The notes beneath the pieces were generated by a model. It made no database searches and was not told the DNA's origin. It worked only from the letters and a program-made list of their open reading frames with translations. 16,933 bases of DNA, from contig DATAAN010000001.1 in NCBI GenBank assembly GCA_036260105.1, positions 1 through 16,933 on the forward strand. Direction: 5' to 3'. This document shows positions 1-6,311 of this stretch, in pieces. The position numbers were made by a program, and so were the translations under genes. This DNA is from JAJCYE01 sp036260105 (GTDB lineage: Bacteria > Actinomycetota > CADDZG01 > JAHWKV01). The first letter of the stretch is position 1; every line of letters begins with the position of its first letter.

Positions 1-1
1 G

Positions 2-817
2 CCGGTTGTCAGCGGCCTGTCCGAGACCTCCATCGGCTTCTGGCTGACCGCCCCGCCCGAGGAGCCCCCCGGCAAGACCCCGCGCAGCAAGCTGGGCGGA
101 GACCCCGACCTTCCCGGCCGGTTCGAGTGGCCGGTCAGCGGCGGCCGGCCGATTGACTTCCTCCTCCAGGTGAACCTGAACGAGCTGCGGAACATGGAGA
201 TGGCCCGGCTGCTGCCCCGCGGCGGTGTTCTCAGCTTCTTCTACGATCTGGAGGCCCAGCCCTGGGGCTACGAGCTGGCCGACCGAAGCCGGTTCAAGGT
301 GGTCCATTTCTCCGAGATGTCGACGTTCGTCTCGCGAAAACGCCCGGATGGGACGCCGCCGAAGCTGGACGAGCGGTGTCTCGACTTCTTCCCCCGGATC
401 TCCGTCCCGCATCTGAGGTCGCAGGCGGGAGACGTTCTCGAGCTCCGGTCGCAGATGAGCGACTGGGAGCTCGAGAAATACGCCAAGTTCGCCGCGGAGT
501 ACGAACGCCGGCAGGGCCCCCCGCTCTCCGACGCCAACCACCACTTCCTCGGCTACTCGCAGAACATCCAGGGCGACATGCAGATCCAGGCGCAGCTCGT
601 GAGCAACGGGGTCACCGGCGGGAGCAACCTGGCGGATCCCCGCCGTGCAGAGCTGGAGGCGGGCGCCGCCGACTGGATGCTGCTTCTGCAGCTCGACTCC
701 GACCCGTCGGCGGGCCTCAACTGGGGCGACGGAGGCATGCTCTACTTCTGGATTCCGCGCCAGGACCTGCGGGACCGCAAGTTCGACCGGGTCTGGGCAG
801 TTCTGCAGTCCTACTGA
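2..817 (+). CDS. DUF1963 (YwqG-like) family protein, 5' end missing
   Basis: The reading frame is open from the left edge to TGA at 815-817, giving 271 visible residues; the true start lies outside the window. A GTG at 170 could be read as a start, but the codons before it clearly belong to the family: they encode SKLGGDPDLPGRFEWP and then FLLQVNLNEL, matching the conserved N-terminal part of DUF1963. Later family landmarks are LLPRGGVLSFFYD, HHFLGYSQNIQGDMQ and, near the end, WMLLLQLDSD followed by WGDGGMLYFWI. The visible start shows no signal peptide or membrane segment, so it is probably cytoplasmic. The family has no established biochemical role, and nothing here adds one. It is followed after 41 bases by a tubby-fold gene on the same strand. 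Confidence 0.85.
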   Translation, partial: PVVSGLSETSIGFWLTAPPEEPPGKTPRSKLGGDPDLPGRFEWPVSGGRPIDFLLQVNLNELRNMEMARLLPRGGVLSFFYDLEAQPWGYELADRSRFKVVHFSEMSTFVSRKRPDGTPPKLDERCLDFFPRISVPHLRSQAGDVLELRSQMSDWELEKYAKFAAEYERRQGPPLSDANHHFLGYSQNIQGDMQIQAQLVSNGVTGGSNLADPRRAELEAGAADWMLLLQLDSDPSAGLNWGDGGMLYFWIPRQDLRDRKFDRVWAVLQSY

Positions 818-844
818 GCCGGCGGCCGTCGCACCGATAGCGGA

Positions 845-850
845 TACACT
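845..850 (+). promoter_or_regulatory. putative -10 element for a leaderless gene start
   Basis: TACACT matches the TAnnnT -10 consensus and lies 8 bases before the ATG at 859. There is no Shine-Dalgarno sequence before that ATG and no TTGACA-like -35 at normal spacing. If used, transcription would begin at or within a few bases of the start codon. Prediction only. Confidence 0.4.
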
Positions 851-858
851 GCCCGGCA

Positions 859-1485
859 ATGGCTCCCGTGGTTAACCCCAACGACTACGACCGCTTCTTC
901 CTTCGCCAGCGCTTCCGCATGGTGACCAACGAGTACGACTTCCACCTGGTCGGGCCGGACGGCGCTCCCGAGCCGCAGCCGTTCTGCTTCGTGCGCCAGA
1001 AGACGTTCAAGTTCCGGGAGGACATCCGCTTCTACGTCGACGCCAGCCGGTCAGAGGAGCTGCTCCGTATCAAAGCCCGGCAGCGGTTCGACCCGCGGGC
1101 CCGCTACGACGTGACCGACTCGGCCGGCGGCACCATCGGCTCCATCCAGAAGGTGTTCGGTGCAAGCCTGCTGCGCTCGACCTACAAGCTGTACGACCCG
1201 GGCGGCGGAGAGGTCGCCACCGTGATGGAGGAGAGCCAGGCGATGGCGCTGGTGCGCCGGGCCGTGGGGTTCGTCCCCTACCTGGACGAGGTTGCGAACT
1301 GGCTGCCCATCCCTTACCACTTCGTCTTTATGCGGGACGGCGCCGTGGTCGGCACCCACCGGAGACAGCTGTTCAAGCTGCGGGACGCCTACGAGATCGA
1401 CATGACCGCCGACCGGGACCGGACCGTCGACCGGCGCCTGGTCCTGGCCATCGCGGTCGGGATGGACGCACTGCAGGCGAGGTAG
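859..1485 (+). CDS. LURP-one-related / scramblase-like (tubby C-terminal-like fold) protein
   Basis: A 208-residue protein without signal peptide or clear membrane helix. Its pattern of alternating strands fits the LOR/scramblase family (tubby C-terminal-like fold): FCFVRQKTFKFREDIRFY, then RYDVTDSAGGTIGSIQK, then STYKLYDPGGGEVATV, and near the end YHFVFMRDGAVVGTHRR. The repeated element is a strand, a DxxGxxIG-type turn and another strand, as in a beta barrel. Bacterial members are of unknown function; plant LURP1 and animal scramblases are distant relatives, so no activity should be transferred. The ATG at 859 is chosen because it opens the frame after the upstream stop and sits just behind a -10-like hexamer; no ribosome binding site is visible. 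Assignment rests on pattern recognition only. Confidence 0.7.
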   Translation: MAPVVNPNDYDRFFLRQRFRMVTNEYDFHLVGPDGAPEPQPFCFVRQKTFKFREDIRFYVDASRSEELLRIKARQRFDPRARYDVTDSAGGTIGSIQKVFGASLLRSTYKLYDPGGGEVATVMEESQAMALVRRAVGFVPYLDEVANWLPIPYHFVFMRDGAVVGTHRRQLFKLRDAYEIDMTADRDRTVDRRLVLAIAVGMDALQAR

Positions 1486-1514
1486 CCGCAGGACTTTCCC
1501 GCTGCGGGCAGTGT

Positions 1515-1520
1515 TAGGTT
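1515..1520 (+). promoter_or_regulatory. putative -10 element for a leaderless gene start
   Basis: TAGGTT fits TAnnnT and is 7 bases before the ATG at 1528. No Shine-Dalgarno motif lies between them and no -35 box is recognisable. Confidence 0.42.
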
Positions 1521-1527
1521 ACGCCCC

Positions 1528-3342
1528 ATGATGCGGCTCCCCGCTCGTACGGCCCGGCTGGTGCTGGTTCTGTGCCTCGCCGCTCTGGTCGTCGCACCGG
1601 CTGCTCCGGCCGCCGGCCAGACCGACGAACGCATCACCAGCTACCGGATCGACATCGAGATCCTCCGCCCCAGCGGGGACCTTCGGATCTCGGAGGTCAT
1701 CAACTACAACTTCGGCGCCAACGAGCGGCACGGCATCTTCCGCTACATACCGGTGCGCTTCACCTACGACGAACGCTTCGACCGGATCTACCCGGTCGAG
1801 GTGGAGTCCGTGACCGCCTCTCCCGGAACGCCGAGCGAGTACGAGGAGACGACCGAGGGGCAGAACTTCGCTCTCCGGATCGGCGATCCGGACGAGACGA
1901 TCAGCGGACTGCGCCAGTACCGCATCGTCTACCGCCTACGGGGAGCGCTGAACGGCTTCGAGGATCACGACGAGCTGTACTGGAACGCCATCGGCTTCGG
2001 CTGGGAAGTGCCGATCGAGAACGTCAACGTGACGGTCGTCGCGCCTGCCGAGGTGACGGAGGTAGCGTGCTTCGCCGGGCCCGAGGGATCGAACCTGCCG
2101 TGCGCGGACGCCCGGAAGGACGGCCCCGAGGCTCACTTCAGCCACCCCCTGCTTCCTCCCGGCGAAGCAACCACGGTGGTCGTCGGCATCCCGCGGGGCG
2201 TGGTCGATGCCCCGGCCCCGATCCTTGACGAGCGGTGGAGCTTCGGCCGGGCCTTCCGGGCCACCCCTTTCACCGTCGCCGGCGCCCTGACGATACTGGT
2301 GCTGCTGGGTGCCCTTCTCTACCACCAGGTCTTCAAGAAGGGGCGGGACAGGCGGTTTGCCGGGTCCCCGGTCGACGCCGCCATGGGGAGCGGGGGGCCC
2401 GAGGAGCCGGTTGGCCTCCTGGAGAGGACCCCCATCCCGGTGGAGTTCCAGCCGCCGGAGGATCTGCGGCCCGGACAGGTCGGCACGCTGGTGGACCAGC
2501 AGGCGCACACGCTCGACGTCATAGCCACCATCATCGACCTTGCGGTGCGAGGCTACCTGCGCATCGAGGAGGTTCCCAAGGAAGGTTGGTTCGGCCGCGC
2601 CGACTGGCGCATGTTGAAGCTCAAGGACGCCGATGGGCTGAAGTCCTACGAAGAGCAGCTGTTGCACGCCATCTTCTCCGGCGGCAAGGAGGAGGTCCTG
2701 TTGTCGGATCTGAAGGACCGGTTCGCCGCCAAGCTGAAGGAGGTTCAGAACGCTCTGTACAAGGACGTGGTGGACCAGGGGTGGTTCGCCAGCCGGCCGG
2801 ACCGGGTCCGGGAGACGTGGAGATGGATCGGCGTCGGAGTGCTGGTGGCCGGCGCGGGATTCCTGGTGGCGGTGGCGGCCTTCACCGAGTTCGGGTTGAT
2901 GGCGCTGCCGTTTCCGCTCGCCGGGCTGCTGATCCTCATCTTCGCCGACAAGATGCCCAGCCGGACCGCCAAGGGCACCGCTGTCGCCCGGCGAGTGAAC
3001 GGATTCCGCAAGTTCATCGAGGAGTCGGAGGCAGACCGCGCCCGATTCGCCGAGCGCAAGAACCTGTTCTCGGAGTACCTGCCGTACGCCGTCGTCTTCG
3101 GGGCGACGAAGAAGTGGGCCAAGGCCTTCGAGGAGATCGACGGGCAGCTGCCGGCGACCGCCTGGTACGTCGGCTCCTCGGGCGAACCGTTCTCCGCGTC
3201 TTCGTTCTCGGACTCGATCGGCGGCTTCACGGTCAACACGGCAGGAACCATCACGTCGACTCCGTCGTCCTCCGGCGGCAGCGGATTCAGCGGCGGCTCG
3301 TCCGGCGGTGGAGGCGGCGGTGGAGGAGGAGGTTCCTGGTAG
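1528..3342 (+). CDS. DUF2207 domain-containing membrane protein
   Basis: A 604-residue envelope protein. Residues 1-30 form a signal peptide (MMRLPARTAR, then a leucine/valine/alanine core). Residues about 34-230 are the beta-rich extracytoplasmic DUF2207 domain, with landmarks HGIFRYIPV and YWNAIGFGWEVPI. A membrane helix at about 247-268 ends in a basic stop (KKGRDRR). A cytoplasmic helical part follows, including a winged-helix-like stretch at about 315-350, then two close membrane helices at about 433-473. The tail from about 577 is Ser/Gly-rich and ends in a run of glycines followed by SW, a common end for this family. The role of DUF2207 proteins is unknown. A second ATG at 1531 is an equally possible start. 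mscL begins 27 bases downstream, so the two may be co-transcribed. Confidence 0.88.
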   Translation: MMRLPARTARLVLVLCLAALVVAPAAPAAGQTDERITSYRIDIEILRPSGDLRISEVINYNFGANERHGIFRYIPVRFTYDERFDRIYPVEVESVTASPGTPSEYEETTEGQNFALRIGDPDETISGLRQYRIVYRLRGALNGFEDHDELYWNAIGFGWEVPIENVNVTVVAPAEVTEVACFAGPEGSNLPCADARKDGPEAHFSHPLLPPGEATTVVVGIPRGVVDAPAPILDERWSFGRAFRATPFTVAGALTILVLLGALLYHQVFKKGRDRRFAGSPVDAAMGSGGPEEPVGLLERTPIPVEFQPPEDLRPGQVGTLVDQQAHTLDVIATIIDLAVRGYLRIEEVPKEGWFGRADWRMLKLKDADGLKSYEEQLLHAIFSGGKEEVLLSDLKDRFAAKLKEVQNALYKDVVDQGWFASRPDRVRETWRWIGVGVLVAGAGFLVAVAAFTEFGLMALPFPLAGLLILIFADKMPSRTAKGTAVARRVNGFRKFIEESEADRARFAERKNLFSEYLPYAVVFGATKKWAKAFEEIDGQLPATAWYVGSSGEPFSASSFSDSIGGFTVNTAGTITSTPSSSGGSGFSGGSSGGGGGGGGGGSW

Positions 3343-3369
3343 CGACGGCTTAGCGAAAAGGGGGAAGGC

Positions 3370-3798
3370 GTGGCTGACGAGAAGACGGGGATCCTGAAGG
3401 AGTTCCAGGCATTCATCCTGCGGGGCAACGTTGTCGACCTGGCGGTGGGGGTGGTGATCGGCGCCGCTTTCGGGTCGGTGATCACGTCTCTGGTGGAGAA
3501 CGTGCTCACGCCGCTGACCGGGATCTTCCGCGTGCCCGACTTTCGGGAGCTTCGAATCGACGTGGGGCCTTCGGCGGTCAACTATGGGCTGTTCCTCAAC
3601 TCGGTGATCGCCTTCCTGTTGGTGGCCGCGACGATCTTCTTCTTCGTCGTAAAGCCGCTGAACCGGCTGATGGCGCACAGAAAGACCGAACCCGACGTTG
3701 TCTCGACGACGAGGGACTGTCCCGAGTGCCTGAGCGCCATACCGAAGGCGGCGAGCCGGTGCGCCTTTTGCACGGCAGAGGTGCCGGCCGAGGCTTGA
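3370..3798 (+). CDS. mscL: large-conductance mechanosensitive channel MscL with C-terminal zinc ribbon
   Basis: A 142-residue inner-membrane channel that opens under membrane tension and releases solutes during osmotic downshock. The N-terminal amphipathic helix and first membrane helix are typical (LKEFQAFILRGNVVDLAVGV, residues 9-28, with the pore-lining glycine/alanine pattern after it); the second membrane helix spans about 72-97 and is followed by the KPLNRLM motif. The usual C-terminal helical bundle is replaced by a likely zinc ribbon: CPEC at 117-120 and CAFC at 131-134. The start is GTG, supported by the purine-rich AAAAGGGGGAAGG just upstream (3356-3368). The stop lies only 15 bases from the stop of the convergent sat gene, with no visible hairpin terminator between them. 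Confidence 0.96.
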   Translation: MADEKTGILKEFQAFILRGNVVDLAVGVVIGAAFGSVITSLVENVLTPLTGIFRVPDFRELRIDVGPSAVNYGLFLNSVIAFLLVAATIFFFVVKPLNRLMAHRKTEPDVVSTTRDCPECLSAIPKAASRCAFCTAEVPAEA

Positions 3799-3813
3799 GC
3801 GAGCGGGGGAAGG

Positions 3814-5016
3814 TTAGATCTCGTCCTTCTGCAGCGCCTCCCGCAGGACCTCCGCAACCGGCAGCCGGCTGAACTCCTTCGGGATGGACTCTCCCAGTGC
3901 GAGCCGCCGCTTCACCTCGGTACCGGACAGCACGATCCTCTCCTCCGGCGAGTGGGGGCAGGTCTTCACAGTCGTCATCTGGTCGCAGAGGCTGCACCAG
4001 AAAGCGTGGTCCACCAACAGCGGCGTTATGCCCAGCTCGGCCGGCGAGAACTCCTCGAAGATCTCGTGGGCCTCGAAGGATCCGTAGTAGCTGGCGAACC
4101 CGGAGTGGTCGCGGCCGACGATGAAGTGGGTGCAGCCGTAGTTCTTGCGGCAGATCGCGTGGAACACCGCCTCCCGGGGCCCGGCGTACCGCATGGTCGC
4201 CGGGAAGGCGGAGAGCAGTACGCGGGACGAGGGGTAGAAGTGGGCAAGCAGCGTCTCGTACGCCTTCATGCGGACGGCGGCCGGGAAGTCCTCACCCTTG
4301 CCCTCGCTCACCATGGGGTGGAGCAGCAGGCCGTCCAGCGTCTCCAGGGCCACCTTGGTGTGGTACTCGTGCGCCCGGTGAATCGGCTGCCGGGTCTGGA
4401 ACCCGCACATGGTCCGCCAGTTGCGCCGCTTGATCTCCTCCCTAACCTCGGCCGGCGTGAGGCGAATGCTCTCGAACGGCCGGCCGGCCGGCATGGCCAG
4501 CACCGAGACGCTACCGCCGAGCAGGTGGTCCCCCTGGACCGCCAGGGCGGCGACGCCCGGATGGTTGACGTCCTCGGTCCGGTACACGTGGCGGGCCTCC
4601 GCAAGCCGGTCGCACGGGTAGACCTCCTCAAGGTGGAGGATTGCCAGGTCCTCGCCGGCGGGGGACCTGAGCACGATGTTCTCCGAGCTGCGGATGGCTT
4701 CCAGCTCGTCGTCGTCGACTGCAAGGGTGATCGGCAGGGTCCACGCCAGCCCGGACGTCAGGCGCATCTGTTTCAGCACGGACTCGTAGTCGGCCCGCCC
4801 CATGAAGCCGGTCAGAGGGCTGAAGGCTCCAACGGCCAAGCACTCCAGGTCCGCCAGGGTCCGTCCGAAAAGCGTGATCGCCGGTAGGTCCGGGATGCGG
4901 TTCCTCCAGCCGGAGGCCGCCGCCTCCGAGAGCAGGAGCTGCTGCAGCGATCCGCCGTGCGGCGGGGCGCCGGCGACGACCGAGCCGGACGGACGTTTGT
5001 GGTCGGGGGTGGTCAT
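3814..5016 (-). CDS. sat: sulfate adenylyltransferase (ATP sulfurylase)
   Basis: A 400-residue cytoplasmic enzyme that makes adenosine 5'-phosphosulfate and pyrophosphate from ATP and sulfate, the first step of sulfate assimilation (run in reverse in sulfur oxidisers). The N-terminal PUA-like domain covers roughly residues 20-180 (GAFSPLTGFMG at 63-73). The catalytic domain has FQTRQPIHRAHEY at 206-218, carrying the HxxH ATP site, and GRDH at 301-304. CSLC at 341-344 plus CPH at 353-355 form the zinc site seen in bacterial single-domain enzymes. Two positions look unusual to me: Gln210 where Asn is common (QTRNP), and GRDHSGFA instead of GRDHAGVG. No APS kinase, APS reductase or sulfate transporter gene is in the window. 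The ATG at 5014-5016 has AGGAG eight bases upstream. Confidence 0.95.
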   Translation of the reverse strand: MTTPDHKRPSGSVVAGAPPHGGSLQQLLLSEAAASGWRNRIPDLPAITLFGRTLADLECLAVGAFSPLTGFMGRADYESVLKQMRLTSGLAWTLPITLAVDDDELEAIRSSENIVLRSPAGEDLAILHLEEVYPCDRLAEARHVYRTEDVNHPGVAALAVQGDHLLGGSVSVLAMPAGRPFESIRLTPAEVREEIKRRNWRTMCGFQTRQPIHRAHEYHTKVALETLDGLLLHPMVSEGKGEDFPAAVRMKAYETLLAHFYPSSRVLLSAFPATMRYAGPREAVFHAICRKNYGCTHFIVGRDHSGFASYYGSFEAHEIFEEFSPAELGITPLLVDHAFWCSLCDQMTTVKTCPHSPEERIVLSGTEVKRRLALGESIPKEFSRLPVAEVLREALQKDEI

Positions 5017-5100
5017 GCCGAAGTCTCCTGCCGTCCGCGCTCTTCTTGCGGTGACTGGCCCGGGGTACTGGGATGGCCGGGGGCCCTTGGATGCCCGAGT

Positions 5101-5106
5101 ATTCTA
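5101..5106 (-). promoter_or_regulatory. putative -10 element for sat
   Basis: On the minus strand this reads TAGAAT, a good -10 match, about 85 bases before the sat start. The plus strand carries an overlapping TATTCT at 5100-5105, so the site is nearly symmetric and could fire both ways. No clear -35 box. The stretch from here to the sat start would form its leader; I recognise no riboswitch in it. Confidence 0.35.
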
Positions 5107-5134
5107 TCCATGTAATGCACACTTCCCCGGCGGG

Positions 5135-5140
5135 TATCAT
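5135..5140 (+). promoter_or_regulatory. putative -10 element for a leaderless gene start
   Basis: TATCAT lies exactly 6 bases before the ATG at 5147, the spacing expected if the first transcribed base were the A of the start codon. There is no good ribosome binding site before this ATG. The upstream TATTCT at 5100-5105 is an alternative promoter. Confidence 0.42.
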
Positions 5141-5146
5141 CCCAGG

Positions 5147-6238
5147 ATGAGGAGCTCGTCCTACCCCCCGCAGTACGGCGGTTACCCGAACCCCGTTCCC
5201 CCGGCCAAGGGTCCGGAAGAGCCCACAGACTTCGGCAACCTCCTCACCCCCAAGAGCGTGGTCTCGCTCGCCATCTGGGTGCTCATGTTCGGCCTGGGGG
5301 CGGGGCTGTCCGGGTTGATCCTCTTCATCATCTACCAGGGCCAGATCAACGACCTGAGGAGCGAGTTGGAGAACTCGCAGCAGGAGCTGCGGGAGTCGCT
5401 CGAGGAGCGGATCCAGCAAGCTCCCAAGGCGACCGAGTCTCCCTCGCTCAACGTGTCGGCGGCGGAGCAGGACCCGCTCAAGGAGCTGGTCTCCCAGGTC
5501 GCTCCCGCGATCGTGGGCATCACCGGCCGGGACTCGGGTGGCGCACCGGTCAGCGGCACCGGATTCGTCGTCAACTCCGGCGACGAGGGCACCTGGGTCG
5601 TCACCAGCTACCGGCTGGTGGCGGGAGTGCGTAACTTCAACGAGCTGTCGATTCGCTCGCGGAACTCGGATTTGGTGGGCGAGGTCTACGAGACGGACCC
5701 GGGCCGTGACCTTGCCCTCGTCATCTACCACGTGGACGCCGGCCGCTCTCTGCGGTTCTCCCGGGTCGAGGAGCCGAAGGAGGGCGACCAGGTGTGGGCC
5801 ATAGGGACACTCCGGAGCCAGCCCTACGCCACCGGCATCGCCGCCAAGCTGACGCGGGTGGGTCCCAGCTCCTTGACCCTCGACGCCAGCATTCCCGACG
5901 CTTACGTGGGCGGCCCGCTGGTGGACGCCGACGGCAGGGTGCTCGGAGTGTTGACGAGCAGCCGCGTCTCCGGCGCCTCAGCCTCACCGGCGGCGCCGGG
6001 CGGTGAGGGGACCGCGACCACCATCGAGCAGGTCTGCCTCCGGGTGCTCCGCTGCCCGTCGCGGAGCCGGGACACCAGCACGCCGGGCACCGGGGCAACG
6101 CCCACGCCCAGGCCGTCGGGCGCCGCAGCGCCGCCTCCGCCGCCTGCCGCCGAGCCTGCGCCGCCGCCCCCTCCGCCCGGAGAGGTGGTTCAGCCGCCGA
6201 TCTCCAACCCGAACACGGCGGACGTGCCGATCGGCTGA
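5147..6238 (+). CDS. membrane-anchored trypsin-fold (HtrA/S1C-like) protein, probably catalytically inactive
   Basis: A 363-residue protein: a short Pro/Tyr-rich cytoplasmic N-terminus, one membrane helix at about 37-63, a charged coiled-coil-like stretch at 66-92, a trypsin-like domain at about 108-278, then a low-complexity tail rich in proline (330-344 is nearly all Pro/Ala). The domain is recognisable from GTGFVVNS (137-144), DPGRDLALVIY (184-194) and GGPLVDADGRVLGVL (255-269). In HtrA-type proteases the His is in TNxHVV and the Ser in GNSGGP; here these read TSYRLV (Arg156 at the His position) and AYVGGP (Val254 at the Ser position). Only Asp188 of the triad remains, so proteolysis is unlikely; a binding or scaffold role is an inference. 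The frame stays open upstream into sat, but the ATG at 5147 avoids that overlap and gives the normal domain layout. Confidence 0.8.
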   Translation: MRSSSYPPQYGGYPNPVPPAKGPEEPTDFGNLLTPKSVVSLAIWVLMFGLGAGLSGLILFIIYQGQINDLRSELENSQQELRESLEERIQQAPKATESPSLNVSAAEQDPLKELVSQVAPAIVGITGRDSGGAPVSGTGFVVNSGDEGTWVVTSYRLVAGVRNFNELSIRSRNSDLVGEVYETDPGRDLALVIYHVDAGRSLRFSRVEEPKEGDQVWAIGTLRSQPYATGIAAKLTRVGPSSLTLDASIPDAYVGGPLVDADGRVLGVLTSSRVSGASASPAAPGGEGTATTIEQVCLRVLRCPSRSRDTSTPGTGATPTPRPSGAAAPPPPPAAEPAPPPPPPGEVVQPPISNPNTADVPIG

Positions 6239-6311
6239 GCCCCGGACACGCGGGCGGATCGCAGCAAAGCTAACCTTCTCTGCTATTAGTCCTCGATGAA
6301 GCGCGCCCCGG

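Noticed and set aside
1936..3678. A 580-codon open frame on the minus strand
   Set aside because: It is antisense to the DUF2207 and mscL genes, runs through both, and its translation is low-complexity Arg/Gly/Pro/His sequence typical of the shadow frame of GC-rich genes.
3952..4887. A 311-codon plus-strand frame opposite sat
   Set aside because: The sat protein on the other strand has all ATP sulfurylase motifs; this frame has no recognisable domain and composition of a shadow.
5017..5100. Possible sulfur-related riboswitch in the sat leader
   Set aside because: GC-rich sequence with only short complementary blocks (GGCCC/GGGCC); no conserved riboswitch core recognised.
4802..5146. Upstream in-frame extension of the pseudo-protease
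   Set aside because: It would overlap the start of sat on the other strand and has no domain-like sequence; the ATG at 5147 gives a normal N-terminus.
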